64,000 nt of DNA from Thalassobius sp034670005 (GTDB lineage Bacteria > Pseudomonadota > Alphaproteobacteria > Rhodobacterales > Rhodobacteraceae): NCBI RefSeq assembly GCF_034670005.1, contig NZ_JAXMOH010000013.1:1-64000 (forward strand), written 5' to 3'. Within the stretch, counting starts at the first letter, position 1. The number at the start of each line of letters is the position of its first letter. The notes beneath the pieces are model-generated. The model was given only the letters and a program-made list of their open reading frames with translations, did no database searches and was not told the DNA's origin. A program made the position numbers and the translations under genes. This document shows, piece after piece, positions 50,368 to 58,983 of this stretch.

Positions 50368-51219
50368 TCAATCCTTACGCTGCAGCGCGATCATCATCAG
50401 CGCCAGGGCGGACGATCCGATCATCAGCAACAGCGACACCGCGTTGAGCAGCGGCGTCGAGCCCTCTTTCATCCGGTCGAACATCGCGATGGTCAGCGGC
50501 GCGTCCGAACCGACCAGCATCAGCGTGGTGTTGAAGTTCTCGAAACTCATCAGGAACGCCACCACGAAACCGCCGATCAGCGCCGGCAGAAGGAACGGCA
50601 GGGTGACGGTGCGTACCGCGGTCAGGTGGCTTGCCCCGAGGTTCAGCGCGGCTTCTTCCAGGGAGCGGTCGAATTTGTGCAGGCGGGCAGACACAACCAG
50701 CGTTACGATAGTCGTGATGAATGAAAACTGGCCCAAGATGACCAGCGGCAGGCCAGGGCGCAGGGCTTCGATATCCCAACCGATTGTTTCCTCGATCCCG
50801 TTGGCGGCGGTCGAGGAAAAGACGAGAATGGAAATGCCAAGCACGATGCCCGGAACCACAAGTGGCAACAGCATCAGCATGTAGAAGAAGCTTTTCAGCC
50901 GGAAATCGTAGCGGTTGAACAGGAACGCGTTGGTCGCGCCCAGCCCAACCGACATCAGCGAAACGAAGAACGCGATGAAGGCCGAGTTGCCAAGCGCCCG
51001 CAGAATGGGGCGTTCATGGAACACGCCGATCATCGGGCGTTCGCTGCCGAAGAACCAGGCCAGCGTACCGCCTTCCCACGGCAGCGAAGGGAACTGGCTG
51101 TTGTTGAAGGCGAAGACCGACACCACCACGAGCGGTAGCGCCAGATAGAGGAAAAACAGCGCCACGTAGGCACGATAGCCATAACGAACAAGGCGGGGTT
51201 GGCGGATTGTCGGGATCAT
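50368..51219 (-). CDS. ABC importer permease, PotC-like
   Basis: A 283-residue inner-membrane permease of the polyamine-type ABC importer family, second of the two permeases. Six helices and the EAA loop (SLEEAALNLGASHLTAVRTVTLPFLLPAL) are visible; the conserved G is in NLGAS. The start at 51219 was chosen after rejecting an upstream Cys-rich extension from 51312 that overlaps the other permease. It follows the first permease by 4 bp. The substrate is probably a polyamine or cationic amino acid, inferred from the ATPase and binding protein. Confidence 0.88.
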   Translation of the reverse strand: MIPTIRQPRLVRYGYRAYVALFFLYLALPLVVVSVFAFNNSQFPSLPWEGGTLAWFFGSERPMIGVFHERPILRALGNSAFIAFFVSLMSVGLGATNAFLFNRYDFRLKSFFYMLMLLPLVVPGIVLGISILVFSSTAANGIEETIGWDIEALRPGLPLVILGQFSFITTIVTLVVSARLHKFDRSLEEAALNLGASHLTAVRTVTLPFLLPALIGGFVVAFLMSFENFNTTLMLVGSDAPLTIAMFDRMKEGSTPLLNAVSLLLMIGSSALALMMIALQRKD

Positions 51220-51223
51220 TGCG

Positions 51224-52081
51224 TTACCCCATCGTCTTTTCAAGCGTCTGACCGGACAGCCGCAGGGTGCCCCAGACAATGACCGAGGACAGCAGCAGCA
51301 GCATGAAGCCAAAGGCTGCGCCCAGTTCCCAGTTGAAGCGCACGATGAACTGCGAATAGATCAGTTCGGTGAACCACAGGCTGTCCTTGCCGCCCAGCAT
51401 GGTCGGGGTCAGGTAATTGCCAAGCGACAGCATGAACACCACGATCGACCCGGACACGATGCCCGGCATCGCGTGGGGGATCACGATTTCACGCATCACT
51501 GATACACCGTTGCCGCCAAGGTCATAACCGGCCTCGATCACGCTGTCGTCGAGGCTTTCCATCGTGGTGATCAGCGGCACCACCATGAACAGCATCGAGG
51601 TGTAGACGAGGCCGACCATCATGGCGACGTCGTTATACAGCATCTCGACCGGCTGATCGGCCAGGCCCGCCCATTGCAGCAGGTTGGAAAACACACCGGT
51701 TTCCCGCAGCAGAATCATCCAGCCGAAGGTCCGCACCAGCTCAGAGACCCAGAACGGCACCAGGCACAGCAGGAAAAGCGCCGATTGCAGCCGCCCCTTG
51801 GCGATCTTGGCGATGTAGAACGCGACCGGGAACCCGATCAGAAGAGTCATACCCGTTGCCAGAACCGACATCAGCGCGGTCCGCGCAAAGGTCATCATGT
51901 AAAGCGGTTCGCCAAAAAACGTCAGGTAGTTGGCAAGGCTGGTGTCGTATTTCCCGACGCCGACACGTTCACGGATCGAGATCAGGAACATGTCGATATG
52001 CGGTATGACGATCAGCAGCCCCAGCCACAGAACAAGCGGCGAGAACAACAGGATGAAGCCTAGTTTCGATGCCGCTCGCAT
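51224..52081 (-). CDS. ABC importer permease, PotB-like
   Basis: A 285-residue inner-membrane permease with six helices. The first cytosolic segment ends in IVIPHIDMFLISIRERVG, and the EAA loop reads SVIEAGYDLGGNGVSVMREIVIPHAMPGI. Its start overlaps the ATPase gene's stop by one base (TAATG), so translation is coupled. It pairs with the PotC-like permease downstream. The family imports spermidine, putrescine or related compounds through a heterodimeric channel. Confidence 0.9.
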   Translation of the reverse strand: MRAASKLGFILLFSPLVLWLGLLIVIPHIDMFLISIRERVGVGKYDTSLANYLTFFGEPLYMMTFARTALMSVLATGMTLLIGFPVAFYIAKIAKGRLQSALFLLCLVPFWVSELVRTFGWMILLRETGVFSNLLQWAGLADQPVEMLYNDVAMMVGLVYTSMLFMVVPLITTMESLDDSVIEAGYDLGGNGVSVMREIVIPHAMPGIVSGSIVVFMLSLGNYLTPTMLGGKDSLWFTELIYSQFIVRFNWELGAAFGFMLLLLSSVIVWGTLRLSGQTLEKTMG

Positions 52082-53199
52082 TACTGAAACACCTGTGTGA
52101 AAACTTCCGATGCTGCAAAGCTGTTGGCCTGTTCACCAGACCAGCCAAGATGAAGCGTATCGCCACGCTTGACGTTGGAGAATTCGCCTGATTGCGGCAG
52201 CGTCACCTCGATTTCCTCGCCGCTTTCGGCTTTGAGGATCAGGCGGCTGGCAGCGCCGTTAAATAGAATGGAAGACACCGTCCCGCCCATCTTGTTTTCG
52301 AACTGCGCCAGATCGTCGGCAGACCGACTGATGCGGATCGCTTCGGGACGGACGTAGATATCGGCGGCATCCCCGACAGACAGGTTGCGGCGGTGGTCGC
52401 TGCCGGTCATCGTCAACCCGGCCTCGGTAATGATCTGAAGTTGCCCCGCCTCGGCGCGGGTCACCTTGCCCCGCCAGCGGTTGCTGTCGCCTACAAACCC
52501 CGCGACGAAGGCGCTTTGCGGACGATAATAAAGGTCCTGTCCGGTCCCGACCTGTTCGAAACGGCCGTTGTTCATCACGGCGATCTGGTCGGACATTACC
52601 AGCGCTTCGGACTGGTCGTGAGTGATGTAGACAAAGGTCGTGTCGAACGCGGCCTGCAGCGACTTGAGCTCGATTTTCATATGTTCACGCAGCTTGAGAT
52701 CCAGTGCGCCGAGAGGTTCGTCGAGCAACAGCACATCAGGTTCCAGAACCATGCAGCGCGCGATCGCAACTCGCTGTTTCTGGCCGCCGGACAGTTCATC
52801 GACCTTGCGGTGCCCGATATCCGGCAGGCCGATCCGGTCCAGAACCTCGCCGACCTTTCGGGTGATTTCGTCTTTTGCAATCCCCTTGCGGCGCAGCCCG
52901 TAGCCGATGTTGTCGGCGATATTCATCATCGGGAACAACGCAAGGTGCTGGAACACCATGTTCACCGGGCGCTTGTTGGGCGGCACGTCCAGCACCGAAC
53001 GACCCTTGATCCGGATATCCCCCGAGGTTGGTTCGATAAACCCCGCAACCATCCGCATGATGGTGGTCTTGCCACAGCCCGACGGGCCGAGAATGGAAAA
53101 GAAGGAACCGGCGGGAACCGAAAAGGACACATCGTCCACCGCAGTGAATGTGTCGAATTTTTTAGTCAGGTTCTGGATTTCAAGATCTTGGGACGTCAT
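52081..53199 (-). CDS. ABC importer ATP-binding protein, PotA-like
   Basis: A 372-residue ATPase with the Walker A GPSGCGKTT at 38-46, the signature LSGGQKQR, Walker B LLLDEPLGALD and a switch His in YITHDQSEAL. A C-terminal TOBE-type domain (residues about 280-372) with a regulatory beta barrel is present, typical of PotA and MalK-like importers. The ATG at 53199 is used; an in-frame GTG at 53223 would place the start inside the upstream hairpin. It follows the binding-protein gene by 79 bp, in which a stable stem-loop lies. Confidence 0.92.
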   Translation of the reverse strand: MTSQDLEIQNLTKKFDTFTAVDDVSFSVPAGSFFSILGPSGCGKTTIMRMVAGFIEPTSGDIRIKGRSVLDVPPNKRPVNMVFQHLALFPMMNIADNIGYGLRRKGIAKDEITRKVGEVLDRIGLPDIGHRKVDELSGGQKQRVAIARCMVLEPDVLLLDEPLGALDLKLREHMKIELKSLQAAFDTTFVYITHDQSEALVMSDQIAVMNNGRFEQVGTGQDLYYRPQSAFVAGFVGDSNRWRGKVTRAEAGQLQIITEAGLTMTGSDHRRNLSVGDAADIYVRPEAIRISRSADDLAQFENKMGGTVSSILFNGAASRLILKAESGEEIEVTLPQSGEFSNVKRGDTLHLGWSGEQANSFAASEVFTQVFQ

Positions 53200-53220
53200 G
53201 CAAAGCTCGATCAAATTGCT

Positions 53221-53247
53221 CACCCCCGAACCTTGGGTCCGGGGGTG
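53221..53247 (-). terminator. Intercistronic hairpin between binding protein and ATPase
   Basis: A perfect 8-bp stem (CACCCCCG 53221-53228 with CGGGGGTG 53240-53247) has an 11-base loop. It stands between the periplasmic binding protein gene and the ATPase gene of the same operon, without a T-run. Such elements commonly stabilise the binding-protein mRNA and lower expression of the downstream ABC genes. Confidence 0.6.
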
Positions 53248-53278
53248 ATCGTTAGTGGTTAACGTGGAAACTGACGGA

Positions 53279-54358
53279 TCAGTTGGCCGCTTTCACGCGG
53301 TCAAGCGCCGCGCCTTCGATCATTTCCAGACCGGCGGGAACCGGCGGATACCACTTGATGTTGTCGACGGCTTCGGGTGGGAAGCTGGCCTGGTAGCGGG
53401 CTTTCAGATCGGCCGAAACGAATTCGTCCGCGCCCTTCGAAGCGGTGAAGTTGCCCGCCGCATCGGTGATCTTGGCGGCGATTTCCGGGCGCATCACGAA
53501 GTTGATCCAGTCATAGGCTGCGTCGTCGGCTTTGCCCTTGGCTGGCAGAACGAAGGTGTCAATCCAGCCCAAAGCGCCGGAAGCAGGTGCCACGAAGGTG
53601 ATATCGGGTTTGTCGGCGTTTAGCTTCCAGCCGCCGGTATCCCAAGCCATCGAGGCAACGACTTCGCCCGAGCGCAGCAGCCCCATCAGTTCGTCGCCGC
53701 CGCCCCAGTAGGTTTTGACGTTGGCTTTGCAGTCGATCAGCTTGGCTTCGACTTGGTCGATGACTTTCTTATAGGCGGCCTCGTCGCCATAGGCGGCGAA
53801 CGGGTCCAGACCCATGGCATAGCCAAACCCGATCAGGGTCGGGCGCTTCAGGCGGTAGGACACCTTGCCCGCGACGTCGGCGCTGCACAGATCGGTATAG
53901 TCCTTCACGCTGCCCGCCATGGCGGTGTCGACGACCAGACCCGAAGTGCCCCAGACATGCGGCACACCGTAAACTTCACCATCGACGGTGGTGTTGGCTT
54001 TGGTCGCGTCCAGCATCGATCCGATGAACTGGCCGGCGTCGATCTTGCTCAGATCAATCGGCTTGTAGATGCCGAATTCCGCCTGCGGGCCGGCGATGCG
54101 GTCCTGACTGGGTTGCGCCAGATCGAACCCACCGCCACGAGTAGCGCGCAGTTTTGCGATCATTTCTTCGTTGTTGGACAGGGTGACCTCGACGGTGTGG
54201 CCGGTTTCCTTTTCGAACAGGGCAACCACGTCTTCGGGTGCATAGCCGCCCCAGGTCAAAAGGCGCAGCGTGTCGGCATGGGCGATGCCCGCTAGACCGA
54301 TTGCGACGACGCTGGCAGTAGAGAGGAGCGTTGCCGCCCTTTGGCAGATGGATTTCAT
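53279..54358 (-). CDS. Extracellular polyamine-type solute-binding protein
   Basis: A 359-residue periplasmic binding protein (PotD/PotF type). The signal peptide ends near GIAHADTLRLLTW. LRLLTWGGYAPEDVVALFEK is the family start, followed by GGGFDLAQPSQD, VPHVWGTSGL and WDTGGWKL, and the C-terminal hinge contains FVMRPEIAAKI. Six family proteins of this kind carry acidic residues that bind polyamine amino groups, but the ligand here is not certain. TGGAGG precedes the ATG at 54358. It is first in a four-gene importer operon. Confidence 0.9.
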   Translation of the reverse strand: MKSICQRAATLLSTASVVAIGLAGIAHADTLRLLTWGGYAPEDVVALFEKETGHTVEVTLSNNEEMIAKLRATRGGGFDLAQPSQDRIAGPQAEFGIYKPIDLSKIDAGQFIGSMLDATKANTTVDGEVYGVPHVWGTSGLVVDTAMAGSVKDYTDLCSADVAGKVSYRLKRPTLIGFGYAMGLDPFAAYGDEAAYKKVIDQVEAKLIDCKANVKTYWGGGDELMGLLRSGEVVASMAWDTGGWKLNADKPDITFVAPASGALGWIDTFVLPAKGKADDAAYDWINFVMRPEIAAKITDAAGNFTASKGADEFVSADLKARYQASFPPEAVDNIKWYPPVPAGLEMIEGAALDRVKAAN

Positions 54359-54442
54359 GATAACCTCCAGGTGATTTCTTTGCGTTGTTCCGGACACGCG
54401 CCAATGCAAATCCGGAACCGCGACAAAGACATTCGAATGATA

Positions 54443-54458
54443 TTGACCAATCAGTCAA
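54443..54458. promoter_or_regulatory. TetR-like palindromic operator upstream of importer operon
   Basis: TTGACCAATCAGTCAA is a near-perfect inverted repeat (TTGAC-N6-GTCAA) lying 85-100 bp upstream of the binding-protein start. Its form resembles TetR-family operators such as those bound by BetI-like regulators. No TetR gene is in the window, so the regulator would act in trans. The minus-strand reading supplies a TTGACT -35-like hexamer within the palindrome. Confidence 0.45.
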
Positions 54459-54653
54459 ATTAAACCGATGACAGATTCGTATGTCAATTGTGTAACGACA
54501 CGCCCTCATCCGGCATTTGCCCGAAGACAGGGGCGCGCACCCAGTGCCGAGGCAAAGAGGTTGATTGAAATTACAAGCGGCGCGCATCGAAGAATATGTG
54601 GATGAACCGCCTGTTATCACGGCGTATAGTCCCCGAAAGGGTAATCAATGGCC

Positions 54654-54722
54654 GGGCAGGGGGCCTGCCCCTTCTGCGCGTGCGGCGTGCTTTCACCCCG
54701 GGAAGTTTTAAAAAAGTAGAAA
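54654..54722 (-). repeat. Composite 3'-end element, copy C (after phosphomannomutase)
   Basis: On the minus strand after the phosphomannomutase stop lies AAGTAGAAA (complement, 54714-54722), 4 bases, a GTTTT core (54705-54709) and CACCCCGGG (54695-54703). A perfect 7-bp hairpin GGGCAGG/CCTGCCC follows (54654-54660 with 54664-54670). It is more diverged than copies A and B but keeps order and spacing. Confidence 0.45.
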
Positions 54723-54747
54723 CGCCGGGACGTAGTCCGCCCCGGGA

Positions 54748-56244
54748 CTAAATCTTCTGATCGTAATCACCGACCAGCGGTTCGGTGCGGATTACGGCAT
54801 CAATCTCTTCAAAGATCGCGCGCATTTCTTCTTCGCTTTCGCTCGATTCGATGACCACCACCAGGTTCGGGGTGTTCGACGACGCCCGCACAAGGCCCCA
54901 AGAGCCGTTTTCAAGGATCACTCTGGCACCGTTGACTGTCACGACCTCTTTGATCGCTTTACCTGCGAAGCTGTCACCAGCCTCGCCCTTGGCGATCAGC
55001 TTTTCCACCAGCCGATCCAGTACGGCGTATTTTTCGGTGTCGGCGCAGTAGGGTGACATCGTCGGCGTCGACCAGGTTTTCGGCAGTGCCTTGCGCAGGT
55101 CGGACATTTTCATGTCCGGGTTGCGGTCCATCAGCTTGCAGATTTCCACCGCCACCCGCATGCCGTCGTCATAGCCGCGCCCGATATCGCCAGCGAGGAA
55201 ATAGTGGCCGGATTTTTCAAACCCAGCCAGCGCGCCCAGGGCATGGACACGGCGCTTCATGTGGCTGTGGCCGGTTTTCCAGTAATCGGCCTTGATGCCG
55301 TATTTCTTCAGCTCGGGATCAGAGGCGAAGAGCCCGGTGGATTTCACATCCGCCACGAAGGTCGATCCAGGGTAAAGCTTGGCCAGGTCGCGGGCCATGA
55401 TCACGCCCATCTTGTCAGCGAAAATTTCTTCGCCTTCGTCATCGACCACGCCGCAGCGGTCGCCGTCACCGTCAAAGCCAAGGGCGAAATCGGCGCCGCT
55501 GGCTTTCACGCTGTCGGACATGTCGTGCAGCATTTCCATCGCTTCGGGGTTGGGGTTGTAATGCGGGAAAGTGTAATCGAGCCGGTTATGACTTGGCACG
55601 ACTTCGACACCGATACGTTCAAAAAGCTCCGGGCCAAAGGCCGAGGCGGTGCCGTTGCCGGTGGCGCAGACGACCTTCAGCTTTCGGGTCATTTTGAAAT
55701 CGCCCACGAGGTCATCCATATAGGCATCGAACACGCCGTCGACGATTTCATAGCTGCCGCCGGGGGCTGCTTCGCCTTTGCCTTCCAGCACGATATCCTT
55801 CAGCTCCGACATCTCGTCGGGACCGTGGGTCAATGGTCTCTGAAAACCCATCTTTACCCCGGTCCAGCCATTGGGATTATGCGAGGCGGTGACCATCGCC
55901 ACGGCGGGCGCGTCGAGATGGAACTGACTGAAATAGGCCATCGGCGTGATGCAGGGGCCGATATCCTTGACCTGGATGCCGGCCTGGATCAGCCCGATCA
56001 CCAGCGCCTGCTTGATCGCCAGCGAATAGTCGCGGTAATCGTTGCCGACCGCGATCACCGGATCGAGCCCGTGTTTGCGCATCTGGGTGCCAATGCCAAG
56101 CCCAAGTGCAGTCATCCCCGGCAGATTAATTTCATCGGGATATTTCCACCGCGCATCATATTCGCGAAAACCGGTCGGCTTGATCATCGGGTCTTTGAGG
56201 AATTCCCAAGTGTTGGGGGTGACTTCGAAATTGGGCTTGGTCAC
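54748..56244 (-). CDS. Phosphomannomutase/phosphoglucomutase
   Basis: A 498-residue alpha-D-phosphohexomutase supplying mannose-1-phosphate or glucose-1-phosphate for surface polysaccharides. The phosphoserine loop TASHNPNGWTGVK, the metal-binding DGDGDRCG motif, the sugar-binding GRGYDDGMR region and the C-terminal phosphate-binding RASSNTPNLVV are all present. Length is about 500 in this alphaproteobacterial branch. The GTG at 56244 (VTKPNFEV) is chosen to match it; ATG codons farther upstream lack a ribosome binding site. It precedes a composite element. Confidence 0.9.
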   Translation of the reverse strand: MTKPNFEVTPNTWEFLKDPMIKPTGFREYDARWKYPDEINLPGMTALGLGIGTQMRKHGLDPVIAVGNDYRDYSLAIKQALVIGLIQAGIQVKDIGPCITPMAYFSQFHLDAPAVAMVTASHNPNGWTGVKMGFQRPLTHGPDEMSELKDIVLEGKGEAAPGGSYEIVDGVFDAYMDDLVGDFKMTRKLKVVCATGNGTASAFGPELFERIGVEVVPSHNRLDYTFPHYNPNPEAMEMLHDMSDSVKASGADFALGFDGDGDRCGVVDDEGEEIFADKMGVIMARDLAKLYPGSTFVADVKSTGLFASDPELKKYGIKADYWKTGHSHMKRRVHALGALAGFEKSGHYFLAGDIGRGYDDGMRVAVEICKLMDRNPDMKMSDLRKALPKTWSTPTMSPYCADTEKYAVLDRLVEKLIAKGEAGDSFAGKAIKEVVTVNGARVILENGSWGLVRASSNTPNLVVVIESSESEEEMRAIFEEIDAVIRTEPLVGDYDQKI

Positions 56245-56382
56245 TGTAAGGCTCGCTTCGAGATTGAAATTTCTGCTGACTTGTATGCCCAGCATATGGC
56301 GGGAATACAACAAAATGGCTGACTTTTTCTGGCTATGTGAGCGGGACTGTCTGCAAATGCCGCAGACAGCCCCGGATACAGA

Positions 56383-58155
56383 TCAGGAGGAAACCTGTTC
56401 GCGCAGGATTGATGCGGTGAGCGACAGCATCAAATAGACCCCGGACAATACCAGAAAGGCCAGAATCGTGTTTTCGAAGGCGCGGGGATAGGCTGGTGCG
56501 TCTGGGGCCACCGGGCGCACGGAGGTGGTTAGATAACGCACCTGACGGTTGGCCTCCATGGCGGTCTGCTTTTCATTCTGCAGCGCCGATTGCAGGAAAA
56601 GGTCGGCAGTGGCCAGATCGGCCTGCGCCATCTGGATTTGAGCCGCCTTGGCGGCCAGAGAGGTGTCGCCGTCTTTTGCCTGGTTAAGGCGTGATTTTTG
56701 CCGATCCAGTTCTTCCCGCAGCAGACGGGTTTCGGTTTCCAGCGCTTGCACTTTCGATTTGTTGGGACGCGGGTTGTTGAGCTGCGTTTGCAGTTGCAAC
56801 TCCTTGTCCTGAAGCTGCATTTCCACGTTGTTGACCAGCGCCCGGATGCTGGCCATTTCACCTTCGGGATCGAGCAGGGTGCCTTCTTGCAGTGAAACGA
56901 GCTTCTGCTGCGCTTCGCGGCGTTCCTTGCTGGCTTGTTCCAAAGTGGTGCGGGCCTCGCGCATCTGGTCTTCGCGCTTGCGCCGTGACAGGTCGTCGAC
57001 CCGGTGTTCGGCGTAGGAAATCAGATGCTCAGAGAAGGCGGCGCTGACCTGCGGGTCCGCGGCGATCACTTCCATCTTGATCACCCCTTCGGTGGGGTCA
57101 TAGCCGATTTTTACATAGCGTTTGAAAAGCTTATAGGCTGTTTCATCGGATGCATCAGGTGGCAGCCGCTTGATCGGGTCGATGAAGTCCTGGCTGAAAT
57201 GCGCCTTGAAGCCCATGTCCTGATCCAGCCTCTGCATCGCATCGCGCGACATCAGATAGCTTTGCACCGCGATCGCATCCTGATTTGTGGCGAATTGCGT
57301 GCCCGATAGCAGCCCGCCCAAGGCGGACCCGCCGGTGGCGTCGGCTTCGAGGATTAAGAATTCCGCTTTGGTCGCGTAAAGCGGCGAGGCGATGAAATAG
57401 AAATACCAGCCGACAAGGATCGTCGGAAGGAAGATGAAAAAGCCCAGTCGGGTCAACAGAAGCATCAGCTTGCGCTGCCGCCGCCGTGCGATATCGCGCT
57501 GAATTTGCATGATCTCGGCGCTGCGCCGATCTGCCGGGGCGAGTTCGGTCGAAGGCAGGTTTTTGTCGGGCGATGGCACGGTTTGCGGTAATTGTTGCTG
57601 AGCCGTTTTCGCCGGCAACTGGTCCATTGCATCTGGCGGGTCGTCCTGAGGCACGACAAGTTCCAGCATGGTTGAGCGTTCGAACGGATCAATCCCGTTA
57701 GCGCGTAGCAACCGGACCGCGTCGAAATCCGAAGTCGGTGCCAGCCCGTGTTTTTGTGCCACCCGGCGCGCCATGCGCAATTGACGGCCAGTCAGCCCTT
57801 CTTTGCGGATCGCGTCGATTTCCTGATCTACCTGAGTTTCGGTCGCAGAGGACACCATGCCCTGCATTGCGGGGTCCTGAGGCTGTTTCTGGGGTTGGGG
57901 ACCGCGTTCCACCTGCAATTTGCGGGCCTGTGGTCTGTTCTGTGCCGCGCCATTTCCGGCGGCGGCTCCGGCTTCGGACCGCGCCCGCACGTCAGATATG
58001 TAATTGCGCGTCGGTTGACCGGGGGCGGCAGTCTTTTGTGCCGGAACCTGTTCCGGGACATCTTGCATCGGGTCCGCCAACGGCTGTGCGGCCGCGTTGC
58101 CGGTCGGCATGGTGCGACGGATGCGGAATTTCTTAGCCTTGGGTTTCATAGTCAT
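56383..58155 (-). CDS. KpsE-like capsule export inner-membrane protein
   Basis: A 590-residue polysaccharide co-polymerase of the KpsE/BexC/Wzz type. It has an unusual cytosolic N-terminus of about 200 residues, rich in Gln, Pro and Ala, which includes a compact helical stretch (LTGRQLRMARRVAQKHGL). A first membrane helix follows near FFIFLPTILVGWYFYFIA, then a long periplasmic coiled coil, and a C-terminal helix (ILAFLVLSGVYLMLSL). It should connect a capsule ABC transporter with an outer-membrane channel. It overlaps the kpsT-like gene end by 23 bases; the first of two close ATG codons is used. Confidence 0.85.
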   Translation of the reverse strand: MTMKPKAKKFRIRRTMPTGNAAAQPLADPMQDVPEQVPAQKTAAPGQPTRNYISDVRARSEAGAAAGNGAAQNRPQARKLQVERGPQPQKQPQDPAMQGMVSSATETQVDQEIDAIRKEGLTGRQLRMARRVAQKHGLAPTSDFDAVRLLRANGIDPFERSTMLELVVPQDDPPDAMDQLPAKTAQQQLPQTVPSPDKNLPSTELAPADRRSAEIMQIQRDIARRRQRKLMLLLTRLGFFIFLPTILVGWYFYFIASPLYATKAEFLILEADATGGSALGGLLSGTQFATNQDAIAVQSYLMSRDAMQRLDQDMGFKAHFSQDFIDPIKRLPPDASDETAYKLFKRYVKIGYDPTEGVIKMEVIAADPQVSAAFSEHLISYAEHRVDDLSRRKREDQMREARTTLEQASKERREAQQKLVSLQEGTLLDPEGEMASIRALVNNVEMQLQDKELQLQTQLNNPRPNKSKVQALETETRLLREELDRQKSRLNQAKDGDTSLAAKAAQIQMAQADLATADLFLQSALQNEKQTAMEANRQVRYLTTSVRPVAPDAPAYPRAFENTILAFLVLSGVYLMLSLTASILREQVSS

Positions 58156-58792
58156 AGAGCTGTTTCGCTTCTTCCAAGGAGTCAAACATTTGCAGCTTGC
58201 CATTCGTCAGAACGGCCGCTGAACGGGCAAATTTTTCCAACGTCGCGGGCTGGTGCGAGACGATGATCACGGTTGTGGTACGCAGGCGTTCGCGCAGGAT
58301 ATCGCCGGCTTTCTTGTTGAATTCGACATCGGTTGATCCGGGCATGCCTTCGTCGATCAGATAAATATCGAACTCCAGCGCCAGCAGCAATGCAAAGGAG
58401 AACCGCGCCTTCATCCCCGACGAATAGGTGCCCAAGGGCTGATCGAAATATTCTCCCAGGCCGCAAAGCCAGCGGCAGAAAGCTTCGACATAATCGGGGT
58501 CCAGACCGTAGAGGCGGGCGATATAGCGGCTGTTTTCCACCGCCGAATGCTTGTTAACCACGCCGCCCATGAACCCCAGTGGGAACGACACCCGGCATCC
58601 GCGGCGGATCACACCTTCGTCGGGTTTTTCTAATCCTGCCATCATGTTGATGAGGGTCGTTTTGCCTGTGCCATTGGGGGCCAGAATGCCAAGCGATTGT
58701 CCCAATTCCACACGGAAAGATACGCGGTCAAGGATCACCTTGCGCTGGGTTCCGGTCCAGAAGGACTTGCTGACATTCTCAAATTCGAGCAT
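58133..58792 (-). CDS. KpsT-like polysaccharide ABC ATPase
   Basis: A 219-residue capsule-export ATPase. The Walker A is APNGTGKTT (38-46), the signature is YSSGMKARFSFALLL and Walker B is DIYLIDEGMPG, as in KpsT/BexA. The MGGVVNKHSAVENSRYIARLYG segment is likewise conserved. KpsT works with a KpsM permease, but no kpsM follows or precedes it. Its only partner here is the KpsE-like gene overlapping its end. It lies 191 bp downstream of nhaA on the same strand. Confidence 0.9.
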   Translation of the reverse strand: MLEFENVSKSFWTGTQRKVILDRVSFRVELGQSLGILAPNGTGKTTLINMMAGLEKPDEGVIRRGCRVSFPLGFMGGVVNKHSAVENSRYIARLYGLDPDYVEAFCRWLCGLGEYFDQPLGTYSSGMKARFSFALLLALEFDIYLIDEGMPGSTDVEFNKKAGDILRERLRTTTVIIVSHQPATLEKFARSAAVLTNGKLQMFDSLEEAKQLYDYETQG

Positions 58793-58933
58793 CGCGGGCT
58801 TGGTTCCTCCTCATGGTGCCCAGTTTGGCGGTCTGATCTTAAAGAATCCTTTGCCGCTTCGTTAACGACCAGATTGGCACGTAAGTATAGTCATGCCACC
58901 CCATAGAGGGCAAAATTAGGGCTAAACATAGAA

Positions 58934-58961
58934 AAAACCGGCACCTTTCAGCACCGGTTTT
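58934..58961 (-). terminator. Terminator of nhaA
   Basis: Arms AAAACCGG (58934-58941) and CCGGTTTT (58954-58961) form an 8-bp stem with a 12-base loop. On the minus strand a run of T follows the second arm. It lies just past the nhaA stop at 58984. Confidence 0.75.
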
Positions 58962-58983
58962 CCAATTGACGTTAGACTTCGCC

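Noticed and set aside
53199..53223. GTG at 53223 as start of the PotA-like ATPase
   Set aside because: It would place the initiation site within the intercistronic stem, and the ATG at 53199 gives the family-typical N-terminus.
55204..56322. A 372-codon plus-strand frame opposite the phosphomannomutase gene
   Set aside because: It is fully antisense to a gene with complete active-site motifs, and the translation has no recognisable domain.
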